This document shows, piece by piece, positions 1 to 7,649 of a DNA stretch of 64,000 bases. The notes under the pieces are model-generated. The model was not told the origin of the DNA and searched no databases. It worked only from the letters and a program-made list of their open reading frames with translations. Source of the stretch: an uncultured Treponema sp. (GTDB taxonomy: Bacteria; Spirochaetota; Spirochaetia; Treponematales; Treponemataceae); assembly GCA_946411505.1 (NCBI GenBank), contig CAMKEG010000003.1, forward strand, positions 124,001 to 188,000, in the 5' to 3' direction. Position 1 is the stretch's first letter. Each line of letters begins with the position of its first letter. The position numbers were made by a program, and so were the translations under genes.

Positions 1-620
1 TCGGTGAAGACCGCGTCCTTTTTTTTTGCCGCGCGCTTGTGGAATTCCAAAATCTCCGGAAACAAAAAGCCTTGCGGGGTTTGAACCGCGGCCAATGACG
101 AGCGCTTTAAGTGCCGCGATATTCTTGAGTCGGAATCCATTTCCTTTTGCGTTTCCACCGGTTGCAAGGCCGGAACCGCCGCGCCGTATTTTATTGTCGC
201 GGCCACAGTCTGTTTTACAAGCGACTCGCTCAAGAAGGGCCTTGCGCCGTCGTGAATTAGGACAAGGCGCGGCGAGGCGTTTGCGTCCTTTTCCAAGGCC
301 TTTAAGGCTTTGCAAACCGATTCTTGGCGGGATTGGCCGCCGGAGACAAAAATTACGGTTGCGCCTTGGCAAAGTTGAGCCGTGAGCGGATTTTTGTAAA
401 AGGCTTTTTTTGCGGCGGCCAAAGCTTTTGGCGGGTGAACCACCGCGATTACGGAGAATAGCTTTGTCTTTAGAAAAACTATGGCGGCCTCAGACAAAAC
501 CGAGCCGCCATTTAAGGGCAAGTATTCTTTTTTGCCAAGCCCTCCCATTCTTTGGGAAGAGCCGGCCGCCAAAAGAACTAGCGCGCTGTTTTTAATTGAA
601 GTCGTCGTCCTCGTCGTCAA
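1..620 (-). CDS. ispD: 2-C-methyl-D-erythritol 4-phosphate cytidylyltransferase (IspD), partial at left edge
   Basis: My translation of the minus strand gives an N-terminus with the nucleotidyltransferase signature LLAAGSSQRMG, then KKEYLPLNG, a VSGGQSRQESV segment, the IHDGARP motif and AVQTPQGF, all hallmarks of IspD of the non-mevalonate isoprenoid pathway (CTP + MEP to CDP-ME). The reading frame has no ATG; the best start is a TTG at 620, about 7 nt after GAGGAAG, both inside the 3' end of carD, so the genes overlap by 29 nt and are probably translationally coupled. The gene runs off the window, so a fused IspF domain (as in T. pallidum) can be neither seen nor excluded. The family call is secure; the exact start is inferred. 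Confidence 0.88.
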   Translation of the reverse strand, partial: MTTRTTTSIKNSALVLLAAGSSQRMGGLGKKEYLPLNGGSVLSEAAIVFLKTKLFSVIAVVHPPKALAAAKKAFYKNPLTAQLCQGATVIFVSGGQSRQESVCKALKALEKDANASPRLVLIHDGARPFLSESLVKQTVAATIKYGAAVPALQPVETQKEMDSDSRISRHLKRSSLAAVQTPQGFLFPEILEFHKRAAKKKDAVFT

Positions 621-1284
621 AATCTTCTTCCTCGGCGCGGCTTTCAAGCGATTCCTCTTCGTCATCGTCGTCTTCGTCATCATCGTCGTCGTCACGGTCT
701 TTTGAGTCGCCGTCGTCCATGCTGAACACGTCGTCGTCGTCGTCGTCCTGAATGATTTGATGCTTGACTCTAGGAGCGGCTCCCGGCGGCTCAAGCTTTG
801 CGTGAACCATGCCTTCCACTTCCTTTTCGTCCTTTCCAAGAGCGATTGAGATTTCGTCAATCAAAAGTTTTTTTGCGTTGTCGTAAAGCTTTCGCTCTTG
901 TATGGGCAATTCCTTGATTTTGCTGCGGTTGTAAAGGCAGCGGACTATTTTTGCGATGTCCGCAATCGTTCCTTTTTTAAGAAGCTCCAAGTTCATTTGG
1001 TAGCGCAATTTCCAATCCGAAGTGATTGGCTCGAAGTCCTCGCTCAAAAGGTTGAGGGCCTTTTTGGCTTCCTTTGCCTCAACAATGGGGCGGATTCCCA
1101 AATCCTTAGAATGGCTTACCGGAACCATGACAACCATGTCGGAAACTTCAAGATAGATTTTATAGTAAAGGGATTTTTCGCCGTTGAATTCTTTTTCAAA
1201 AATGTCGGTGATTACGCCAACGCCTTGGCTTGGGTAAACGATTTGCTGTTTGACCTTGTATTCAGTCTTCTTTCTTGTCGCCAT
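592..1284 (-). CDS. carD: CarD/CdnL-type transcription regulator with long acidic tail
   Basis: The 230-residue protein starts with a CarD RNA-polymerase-interaction domain (about residues 8-70: IVYPSQGVGVITDI...YYKIYL...VMVPV), followed by the helical DNA-binding part (to about 165) with the typical RYQMNLELLKKG stretch. CarD proteins bind RNA polymerase beta and stabilise open complexes at promoters. Residues from about 173 to 230 are almost entirely Asp/Glu, an unusual extension that may act as a DNA mimic or histone-like tail (inference). The ispD start lies within the acidic-tail codons. A promoter at 1321-1293 ends 8 nt before the ATG, with no Shine-Dalgarno, so the message may be leaderless. 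Confidence 0.93.
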   Translation of the reverse strand: MATRKKTEYKVKQQIVYPSQGVGVITDIFEKEFNGEKSLYYKIYLEVSDMVVMVPVSHSKDLGIRPIVEAKEAKKALNLLSEDFEPITSDWKLRYQMNLELLKKGTIADIAKIVRCLYNRSKIKELPIQERKLYDNAKKLLIDEISIALGKDEKEVEGMVHAKLEPPGAAPRVKHQIIQDDDDDDVFSMDDGDSKDRDDDDDDEDDDDEEESLESRAEEEDFDDEDDDFN

Positions 1285-1292
1285 ATTATGTT

Positions 1293-1321
1293 ATATTACC
1301 ACACTTTTTGAAAAAAATCAA
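1293..1321 (-). promoter_or_regulatory. carD promoter
   Basis: Minus-strand TTGATT, 17-nt spacer, TAATAT; the -10 box ends 8 nt before the carD ATG, leaving essentially no room for a leader. Confidence 0.6.
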
Positions 1322-1334
1322 CTGAAAAAAGCGC

Positions 1335-2061
1335 TCAGCTTCCGTGAACTTCGTCAATCAGGGCTTCGTACAGGAGCATCAAGTCCTTGTTTGAACGGCG
1401 CAGCGCCCCCGCGATTCTTCTGGAAATCCTGTACGGCGGATTGAATACCGGAATGTTGCTCTTCAATGTCTTGACTTTTTTTAAGTTGGCGACGATTTTT
1501 TTCCATGTTGGGGTTTTTTTGCGCCTCGGCGAGCGCCTCCTGCCTTCTGTTGTAAAAGTTTCCCGTGTTCTCCAAAACGCCAATCAAGATGTCCTTGTTT
1601 TCCAAAGACTTGGCGAATTCTTCATAAGGCCCGCCGACAAATTTTGCGGGAATGTCGGCCAGAAAAAGTCCTTGGCTTTCGTTCTCGGCGGCAAGCTCGC
1701 GCAAAATGTGCTCATTCCCTTGCCGCTTGAGGCCGTGGCCAAAAGGTTGTGCTCGTATTCTGTCGTCAAGATTATTTCGTCGCAGTGGGCCATGTTCAGG
1801 TGGCTTTCAAACTTGGAGTCAAAGATTTCGGCGGCGACGTAAATCGACGGATTTATGTTTTTTATCGCGAGAACGGCGAGAACCGCGCGCGAGTCGATTT
1901 CCAATTGCGTTCCGCCCTTGGACTGGTCGGAGATTATAAGCGCGCGCGACGCCCGTAATGAAGGCGAACAAAAAATACCAGTAGCTGTCGCCGATTGAGT
2001 AAATCAATTCCGAGAGGCGTTTCCTAAGTTTTTTTCGTCGTGTTCCCTTAATGTGTGCCAT
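1335..2061 (-). pseudogene. Decayed Castor/Pollux-like ion channel (RCK/TrkA-N domain), multiple frameshifts
   Basis: Four short reading segments in successive frames join into one degraded protein. An ATG at 2061 opens a basic N-terminus and one hydrophobic segment (SYWYFLFAFITG). After a shift in a GC-dinucleotide run near 1950, RCK-like sequence follows (ALIISDQSKGG, DSRAVLAVLAIKNINPS, VAAEIFDSKFESH, CDEIILTTEYEHNLLA). Another shift near 1708 leads to LRELAAENESQGL...KDILIGVLENTGNFYNRRQEAL, and a third at an A7 run near 1486 leads to VFNPPYRI and the end. The pore region and the first half of the RCK fold are missing, so there is a large internal deletion as well. Three shifts plus a deletion make decay more likely than sequencing error. 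Confidence 0.7.
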
Positions 2062-2130
2062 ACTTTGTCTATTTTTGCCATTATATATTTTTGATTTGTT
2101 TCAACAGCCTGTCGCTTGCGCGGTGTTCGC

Positions 2131-2159
2131 TTGCAAAATCCGCAGACATGGTTTATAAT
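2131..2159 (+). promoter_or_regulatory. Amylase promoter
   Basis: TTGCAA, 17-nt spacer, TATAAT. The -10 ends 7 nt before the ATG at 2167, so transcription should begin at or next to the start codon. Confidence 0.75.
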
Positions 2160-2166
2160 TTTCAAT

Positions 2167-3762
2167 ATGAGAAAAATCCTCGCGGCATTTTGCGCCCTTT
2201 GCTGCTTGCCTTTTTTTTCTTGCGAAAAGCTTGGAAAGTTTGACATGAAAAAATCCCGAACATTGAATCCGCAAAGCGGAGTTTACTACAGCCTTTTTGT
2301 CCGCTCCTTTGCCGACTCGGACGGCGACGGAATCGGCGACCTTAACGGAATTTGCAAAAAGCTGGATTACCTTGAAAGTCTTGGCGTTGCCGGCCTTTGG
2401 CTTCTTCCGATTTTTCCTTCCCACTCATACCACGGCTACGACGTTGACGACTATTACGGCATAAATCCCCAGTACGGAACAATGGAAGATTTTGAGCGCT
2501 TGTGCTCGGCCTGCGCGGAGCGGGGCATCGCCGTCATATTGGACATGCCGCTTAACCATTCTTCTGTCCACAACGCATGGTTTGTCGAATCGTCCGATCC
2601 TAAAAGCCCCCGCCGCTTGTGGTACCGCTGGGCCGCGCAAAACGACCCAAAAATCAACCTAAAGGCCGTCGCTTGGAACCACAAGGTTTGGAACGAATTT
2701 GGCGGCCATTATTACAGCGGCCTTTATTCGCACGGAATGCCCGACTTTAACCACGACAATCCGGAAGTCCGCGCCGAATTTAAAAAAATCCTTGGCTTTT
2801 GGCTTTCAAAAGGCGCGTCGGGCTTTCGTTTTGACGCGGCCAACCACTTGTACGACGCGGTCAAGCTTCCTTCCGGCATAAAGGACGGGCAGGAGCGGGC
2901 CGTTCAGTTTTGGAATGAGATGTCCGCTTATGTCCTTGGAATAAAGCCCGACGCTTACATGGTGGGCGAGGTATGGGACACGGCCGGCGTCCGCGCCGAC
3001 TACATGCGGGGCCTTCCGTCAACCTTCCACTTTGACTTGGGCGCGAAAATCATCGCGGCCGTAAAAAACGGCGCGGCCTTGGGCGCTTCAAACAACGCGC
3101 TGGCCAAGGGCTTGGCTGGCGACTACAAAGCGGCGGCGGCCAAAAATCCCGCCTTTGTGGACGCGCCCTTTTTGACCAACCACGACCAAAACCGCTTTGC
3201 CTTGCAGTTCAAAAACGACGCTGATTCGATAAAGCTCGCCGCTTCGATGTACTTGTTTTTGCCCGGCGTTCCCTTTGTCTATTACGGCGAAGAATTGGGA
3301 ATGAACGGAGCCAAGCCCGACGAGCAAATACGGACTCCCTTTGTTTGGTCGGACAGCGGAAAATCCGGCGGCGACAAGGCGCAGACAAAGTGGATAGAGT
3401 CAAAGTACAACGCAAAGACTATTCCAGCCGACGCGCAAGAGGCGGACAAAAATTCAATCTTGAACTTTTACAAAAGCGCCATAAACTTTAGGAGCCAAAA
3501 CGCCGCCGCCTTTTTTGGCAAATTCAGCCCTCTTGACGCCAAAAACTCTTTTGTCGCCGCTTGGACAATCCAAGGCGCGGACGGCTCAACGCTTTTTTGC
3601 CTTTTCAACTTGTCTGACAAAGAGCAAAAGGCCGCGCCCTTGCAAGCGGACGATTTTGGCGGCCTAAAGCCTGTTTTTTGCGGCAAAAAAGGCTGCAAGG
3701 CCCAAAAGGACGGGCTTGTTATTCCCGCCCGGTCGTGCGCGATTTTTGAAAAAAAAATTTGA
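2167..3762 (+). CDS. Secreted alpha-amylase family (GH13) lipoprotein
   Basis: A 531-residue glycoside hydrolase of family 13 that should cut alpha-glucans outside the cytoplasm. The N-terminus is a lipoprotein signal peptide ending LPFFSC. GH13 conserved regions are present in order: DMPLNHSS (region I), GFRFDAANHLY with the nucleophile Asp (II), GEVWD with the acid/base Glu (III) and FLTNHDQNR with the transition-state Asp (IV); a DSDGDGIGDLNG calcium-type loop lies near residue 50. An upstream in-frame ATG at 2116 is unlikely because the promoter lies between it and 2167, where the signal peptide begins. It is monocistronic, and its stop codon overlaps the -35 of groES. Exact substrate (starch, maltodextrin or another alpha-glucan) is not determinable. 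Confidence 0.92.
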   Translation: MRKILAAFCALCCLPFFSCEKLGKFDMKKSRTLNPQSGVYYSLFVRSFADSDGDGIGDLNGICKKLDYLESLGVAGLWLLPIFPSHSYHGYDVDDYYGINPQYGTMEDFERLCSACAERGIAVILDMPLNHSSVHNAWFVESSDPKSPRRLWYRWAAQNDPKINLKAVAWNHKVWNEFGGHYYSGLYSHGMPDFNHDNPEVRAEFKKILGFWLSKGASGFRFDAANHLYDAVKLPSGIKDGQERAVQFWNEMSAYVLGIKPDAYMVGEVWDTAGVRADYMRGLPSTFHFDLGAKIIAAVKNGAALGASNNALAKGLAGDYKAAAAKNPAFVDAPFLTNHDQNRFALQFKNDADSIKLAASMYLFLPGVPFVYYGEELGMNGAKPDEQIRTPFVWSDSGKSGGDKAQTKWIESKYNAKTIPADAQEADKNSILNFYKSAINFRSQNAAAFFGKFSPLDAKNSFVAAWTIQGADGSTLFCLFNLSDKEQKAAPLQADDFGGLKPVFCGKKGCKAQKDGLVIPARSCAIFEKKI

Positions 3763-3787
3763 CTTTTTTCTGAAAATTTCTTATCTT
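3759..3787 (+). promoter_or_regulatory. groES promoter
   Basis: TTGACT, 17-nt spacer, TATCTT, with the -35 overlapping the amylase stop codon. No CIRCE-type inverted repeat is visible around it. Confidence 0.65.
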
Positions 3788-3807
3788 TAAATGTAAGGAG
3801 CATCAAA

Positions 3808-4083
3808 ATGAAAGTTAAACCTTTAGCTGACCGTGTATTGTTGAAGGCTGAAAAAGCCGAAAGCAAGACCGCTTCTGGAATCATCATTCCCGACGCGGCG
3901 CAAGAAAAAACTCAGACCGCGACAGTCGAGGCTGTAGGTCCCGGAACAGAAAAAGACCCGATCACCGTTAAAAAGGGCGACCGCGTAATGTACGATAAAT
4001 ATTCTGGAACTCAAGTCAAGATTGACGGAGAAGAGTATCTTATTTGCAAAATGAGCGACATCATCGCCGTTTTGGAAAAGTAA
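3808..4083 (+). CDS. groES: Co-chaperonin GroES
   Basis: The 91-residue protein matches GroES over its full length: [10 protein letters not shown] at the start, the mobile loop ([16 protein letters not shown]) that docks on GroEL, and [23 protein letters not shown]. It caps the GroEL folding chamber in the cytoplasm. An AAGGAG ribosome site lies 7 nt upstream of the ATG. groEL is not adjacent, so the two chaperonin genes are split in this genome. Downstream lies the two-hairpin element that serves the convergent TPR lipoprotein gene. Confidence 0.97.
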   Translation: MKVKPLADRVLLKAEKAESKTASGIIIPDAAQEKTQTATVEAVGPGTEKDPITVKKGDRVMYDKYSGTQVKIDGEEYLICKMSDIIAVLEK

Positions 4084-4086
4084 TTA

Positions 4087-4162
4087 TTGCGATGCGAGAA
4101 TGTTCTTCGCATCGCAAAAGGAACGAGTCAAGGCTTTAAGCGAAGCGTGCCTTGGCCGTTCC
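4087..4162 (-). repeat. 76-bp two-hairpin 3' element, copy 1
   Basis: Read on the minus strand, it begins with the last base of the TAG stop of the TPR lipoprotein gene. Hairpin A has arms GGAACG/CGTTCC and CAAGGC/GCCTTG with a small internal bulge; a TTTT-type linker leads to hairpin B, a perfect 11-bp stem (TTGCGATGCGA with TCGCATCGCAA at 4087-4117). A second copy at 21722-21797 has the same length and order. It probably acts as a bidirectional 3' end between groES and the TPR gene. Confidence 0.8.
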
Positions 4163-6027
4163 TACTTCTTGAATTTTGACAACAAGAGCCGCGCGTTGCC
4201 GTTAGATGGGTCTAGGTACAAACTGTATTCCAGCGATTTAATGGCGGCCGCGGCGTCTTTTTTTGCGTCGTAAACGCAAGCCAAGCGGTACATAATTTCA
4301 GAGCGCGTGTAATTGTCCGTCGCGCGGCTTTGCGCCCGCCCGTAAAGTTCCAAGGCCTTGTCCTTGTTTCCCGTGCTGGAATAAATCATCGCCAAGTTGA
4401 CCGCGCTTTCCGTGGCCGCCGCGGGGCTTATTTCCTCGCCGCCGTATGCCGGTGAAAAGCCGGATTCGTAAACGGCGTATTCGTAAAGGCGTTTTGTCAA
4501 GTCGGTGTTTTTTTCGCGCGCGGCAAAATAGCCCGCGTATTCAACTTCCCACAAAATCATGTTTGGCAAGGCCAAAACCAAGTCTTCCTCAAAAGGCCGC
4601 TCGGTTCCAAGCTTGTAGCGGGCGATTAGGTATTTTTTAAATAAGCTTTTGGCTTCGTCGTAATGGTCAAGGGAAAGAAGGGTGTGGACCGCGTATTGGG
4701 TTATTTCCGGCGGAAACAAGTCCGCGCCTATCGCGTTGCGTTCCAGCACGCGGTACATTCTTCCCAGCCGCGTCCTTTCGTCGCTAGAATCGTCAAGCTT
4801 GTCCTCAAGTTCCAAGACGGCCACATACAAGGTGTCGTTGCGGGTCCGCGCGACCGATTCCTTCATCCGCAAGAGCGCGTCGCTCACGGACGCCCTCGGA
4901 CGCTCGTCAAAGCGCTTCATGTCGGTTGAAACTACGCCCGCGTCGCGCAAGGACTTTGTGAGCGGATCGTCCATAACCGCTTTTGAGCTGTTGTAGGCGA
5001 AGTTTCCGTAGGCAATCAAGGCGGGAACAAAGTCAGGCCATTTTTGAACAAGGAAAAGCAATGAATTGTAGGCCGCGCGCTCGTCGTTCCTTTGCAGCGC
5101 GTAGAGGGCGCTGTTCAAGTACATCGTTCCCAGCAGGGAAGATGAAAGCTCCTCTGGGGAAACGTCCGCCTTTTCGCCGCCCAGCGTAAGCTCGGCTATC
5201 AACTGGCCGCGAACTTTTTCCGCCTCCTTTTCCTCGCCCATCATGGCGTAGGAGTCCGACAAAAGCGACGCGGCCTCTATCGGGCTTGTCTTTCGCGCGG
5301 AAATCTTTTCGTCGGAAAGAAGGCTTGGCGTCTTTTTGGAAAGCCTTTGGGATTCAAGAAGACATTCCGCGGCCTCGCCAAATTTTTTGTTGTCGTACAT
5401 TACGAGCGCCCAAAAATATGCGTCGCTCGAATTGTCCATCTCTTGGGGAAAAACTTCCGCCGCGTCTCCGTAATTTCCGGCGGACATCGAGCAAAGGGCC
5501 GCGTTTCTAAGCCAAGCGTTGTCCTTGTTGGAATTGTAGGCGTCGACGTAGCGGGCCGCCATCTCTTCGGACAAGTAGAAGGAAACGGGGCGCGACGCTT
5601 CCTCTTTAATCAAGTCCCGGAAAAAAAATTCCGAGTAAAGGGAGCCGTATTTTGTGCCCTTCAAAAGTTCCGAGCGCTTGAAGGCCTCGTCAAACCTTTT
5701 GCCGTTTTTTAGGAAGGAAACGTAGACGGCGTTAAGCTCCAAATTTTTGGGATTTTTCTTCAGGCTCGCCTTTAGAATTTTTTCCGCGGATTTTTTTTCG
5801 TCAAGCGACAAGTAGCGCTTGTAAACTCCGATTGCGTCCATCGGAGAAAGAATTTTTTTTTCGCAGGAAGAAAGAATTCTCAGCGCGTCTTTTGGGTATC
5901 CTTGCGCGATGTAGCGGTCCGCTTCGTCAAGGGCGCTTGTCATCGACATTGCCCTGCTTTTTGACGAGCATGAAACTAGCGCCGCTCCGATGGCGCCAAG
6001 CGCCAACACGCAAAGAAATCGCCTCAT
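4162..6027 (-). CDS. TPR-repeat lipoprotein
   Basis: A 621-residue lipoprotein with signal peptide and lipobox ending ALVSC. The rest is alpha-helical with tetratricopeptide-like repeats, clearest near residues 37-110 (GYPKDALRILSSCEK, EKILKASLKKNPKNLELNAVYVSF, first 20 read as TPR helices) and at the C-terminus (GNKDKALELYGRAQSR, AIKSLEYSLYLDPSNGNARL). It is likely an envelope scaffold; no enzyme motif is seen. Its ATG overlaps the nusB stop by 4 nt, so it is the last gene of the surA-like/nusB operon. Exact function is not recognised. Confidence 0.8.
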   Translation of the reverse strand: MRRFLCVLALGAIGAALVSCSSKSRAMSMTSALDEADRYIAQGYPKDALRILSSCEKKILSPMDAIGVYKRYLSLDEKKSAEKILKASLKKNPKNLELNAVYVSFLKNGKRFDEAFKRSELLKGTKYGSLYSEFFFRDLIKEEASRPVSFYLSEEMAARYVDAYNSNKDNAWLRNAALCSMSAGNYGDAAEVFPQEMDNSSDAYFWALVMYDNKKFGEAAECLLESQRLSKKTPSLLSDEKISARKTSPIEAASLLSDSYAMMGEEKEAEKVRGQLIAELTLGGEKADVSPEELSSSLLGTMYLNSALYALQRNDERAAYNSLLFLVQKWPDFVPALIAYGNFAYNSSKAVMDDPLTKSLRDAGVVSTDMKRFDERPRASVSDALLRMKESVARTRNDTLYVAVLELEDKLDDSSDERTRLGRMYRVLERNAIGADLFPPEITQYAVHTLLSLDHYDEAKSLFKKYLIARYKLGTERPFEEDLVLALPNMILWEVEYAGYFAAREKNTDLTKRLYEYAVYESGFSPAYGGEEISPAAATESAVNLAMIYSSTGNKDKALELYGRAQSRATDNYTRSEIMYRLACVYDAKKDAAAAIKSLEYSLYLDPSNGNARLLLSKFKK

Positions 6028-6434
6028 TGGCGCTTCTCTTTAGCGATGCGGTCAAGAATGCCGTTTATAAAGGCCGCTTGGTCGTCAATGCCGAAGGATT
6101 TGGCTATTTCCACCGCCTCGTTTATGATGATGGCGCTTTCCAAATCCTTTTGGTAAAGAATGGAATAGGCGCTTACTCTCAAAATCGAGAGCGCCACTTT
6201 GTTGACCCGCGAAAATTCCCACTTGGGGGAAAGGCGGGATTTTATTTCCGAATCGATTTCCGTCAAGTTTTCAAGCGCGCCGCCCAGCATAAGCCGGGCG
6301 AAGGTCAAGTCCTCGTCCTCTTTTTTGTTTTCAATCCAGTTGAAGCTGGTTACGTCTGCGGCGTCCTTGTCTTCGTTCATTTCCCAAGAGTAGAGTCCTT
6401 GGATTGCCGCGACTCGCGAATCGTGTCTATTCAT
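6024..6434 (-). CDS. nusB: Transcription antitermination factor NusB
   Basis: The 136-residue all-helical protein has the NusB layout: SRVAAIQGLYSWE at the N-terminus, RVNKVALSILRVSAYSILY in the middle and IIINEAVEIAKSFG...FINGILDRIAKE at the C-terminus. NusB with NusE (S10) binds boxA RNA and promotes antitermination of rRNA operons. It starts 5 nt after the stop of the SurA-like gene and overlaps the next gene by 4 nt, so the three are co-transcribed. Confidence 0.93.
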   Translation of the reverse strand: MNRHDSRVAAIQGLYSWEMNEDKDAADVTSFNWIENKKEDEDLTFARLMLGGALENLTEIDSEIKSRLSPKWEFSRVNKVALSILRVSAYSILYQKDLESAIIINEAVEIAKSFGIDDQAAFINGILDRIAKEKRQ

Positions 6435-6439
6435 TCAAA

Positions 6440-7534
6440 TTACCACGAAAGAAGCTTGAGCAAGTCGTCGCCGGTCTTTTTGCGCGTCACGTATTCGGGC
6501 GTGTTGAGCGACTTTATGATTTCCTGGCGCTTTTGCTCCAAATACTGGAGCTGCTTGGACTGCGTCACAAGCGACCTGATTGTTTCGTAAACTGTTTGCG
6601 TTGATTCAGGGCGGATTACGTCGCTGATTTCCAAAGCCTTGAAAGGATATTTGTCAAGGAGAACGTAGAATTCCCAAGCGTTTCCTGTTTCCAAAATTTC
6701 GGACGGCTTGTTCAAGTCTTCCTTGAAAATGCTCAAAAGGCGCTCGTATGAAACTCCCAATTGGGCGGCGTGCTGCTCCACTTTCATAAGGAACAAGTCG
6801 GCCGCTCCGTAGCCGGAACTTTTGGGATCCTGGCCTTCGCGGCGCATTTGGTCGATGGATTTCTTTCCGTTCTTAAAATCCTTAAGAAGGCCCTCGATTT
6901 TAACGCGGGAGCCGGCCGGATCGTTTTCCTTGGGAACGGCCACCAAGAACATCTTGAGGCTGTCCGGGCGGATGAACTGGGTCTTGTTAAGCTCGTAGTA
7001 GTCGCGGATTTCCTTGTCGGTGGCCGCGATGCTTGTCAAATCCTGCTGGTTTTGCGAAATAAGGTAGCGGCGCCAAATCAAGTCGGGCCGGATGATTTGG
7101 TTTTTAACTTCGTCGATGGACATTCCCGTCTGCTCTTTGACGAACTCGGCGAACGACTTCTTTTGGTTTGACATCACAAGGTCGTTCAATTCTTTTTCAG
7201 AATAGACGCGGTTTAAATTTAACTGCTGGGAAATGTTGGTCAAGAAGGCCTGGTCGATTTCCGTCGAAGTGGCGGTGATTCCGGCCTTTTTGGCTGCTTG
7301 AAGGATAAGCTTTTGGTTGATGATTGTTTCGTAGGTGTCGGCGCGCTCCTGGGGAGTCAGCTTTCGTTTGGCTTCCTTTTCCTGGGTGTCAACGATGTCC
7401 TTGACTTCCTTTACAGTGACCGCTTCCGTGTCGGTGTATTTTACGACCGCGAGCGTCTGCAAAAGAGAGGCTTGCGCTGTCGCCGCGAAGATTCCGGCCA
7501 AAGCCACAAATGTTCCAATAGCAAGTCTTTTCAT
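6440..7534 (-). CDS. SurA-like periplasmic chaperone / peptidyl-prolyl isomerase-type protein
   Basis: The 364-residue exported protein has a cleavable signal peptide (ends ATAQA) and a SurA N-terminal-type region: VKEVKDIVDTQEKEAKRKLT, ERADTYETIINQKLILQAAKK, EIDQAFLTNISQQLNL, then EFVKEQTGMSIDEVKNQI. The later part (DKEIRDYYELNKTQFIRPDSLKMFLV, first 20 shown as motif) resembles the linker into a parvulin domain, but I do not see a clear parvulin active site, so isomerase activity is uncertain. It probably escorts outer-membrane proteins. An AAGGAAT ribosome site precedes the ATG. It is first in an operon with nusB and the TPR lipoprotein. Confidence 0.75.
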   Translation of the reverse strand: MKRLAIGTFVALAGIFAATAQASLLQTLAVVKYTDTEAVTVKEVKDIVDTQEKEAKRKLTPQERADTYETIINQKLILQAAKKAGITATSTEIDQAFLTNISQQLNLNRVYSEKELNDLVMSNQKKSFAEFVKEQTGMSIDEVKNQIIRPDLIWRRYLISQNQQDLTSIAATDKEIRDYYELNKTQFIRPDSLKMFLVAVPKENDPAGSRVKIEGLLKDFKNGKKSIDQMRREGQDPKSSGYGAADLFLMKVEQHAAQLGVSYERLLSIFKEDLNKPSEILETGNAWEFYVLLDKYPFKALEISDVIRPESTQTVYETIRSLVTQSKQLQYLEQKRQEIIKSLNTPEYVTRKKTGDDLLKLLSW

Positions 7535-7607
7535 ACAATATTCCTTTATGTTATATAAACCTTTTTAGTTGCGGTTGGTTACAAATTTTCCAAAGGAAGA
7601 CCGCGTC

Positions 7608-7647
7608 GCAGCCTACGGCTGCTTAACGAGTTCGCTCTGCGAACTCG
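7608..7647 (-). terminator. Two adjacent hairpins downstream of alaS
   Basis: Just past the alaS stop (minus strand) is a perfect 9-bp stem CGAGTTCGC/GCGAACTCG (7647-7627), then GCAGCC/GGCTGC (7622-7608). There is no U-tract, so this may be an RNA-stability or Rho-related 3' structure rather than a classic terminator. The first stem resembles the one at 22917-22939. Confidence 0.55.
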
Positions 7648-7649
7648 CG

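Noticed and set aside
481..705. Plus-strand hydrophobic ORF opposite the carD tail
   Set aside because: It arises from the GAC/GAG repeats read on the other strand; carD and ispD explain the region.
1354..1904. Separate small genes in the channel remnant
   Set aside because: The pieces in different frames align end to end with one channel family; they are fragments, not independent genes.
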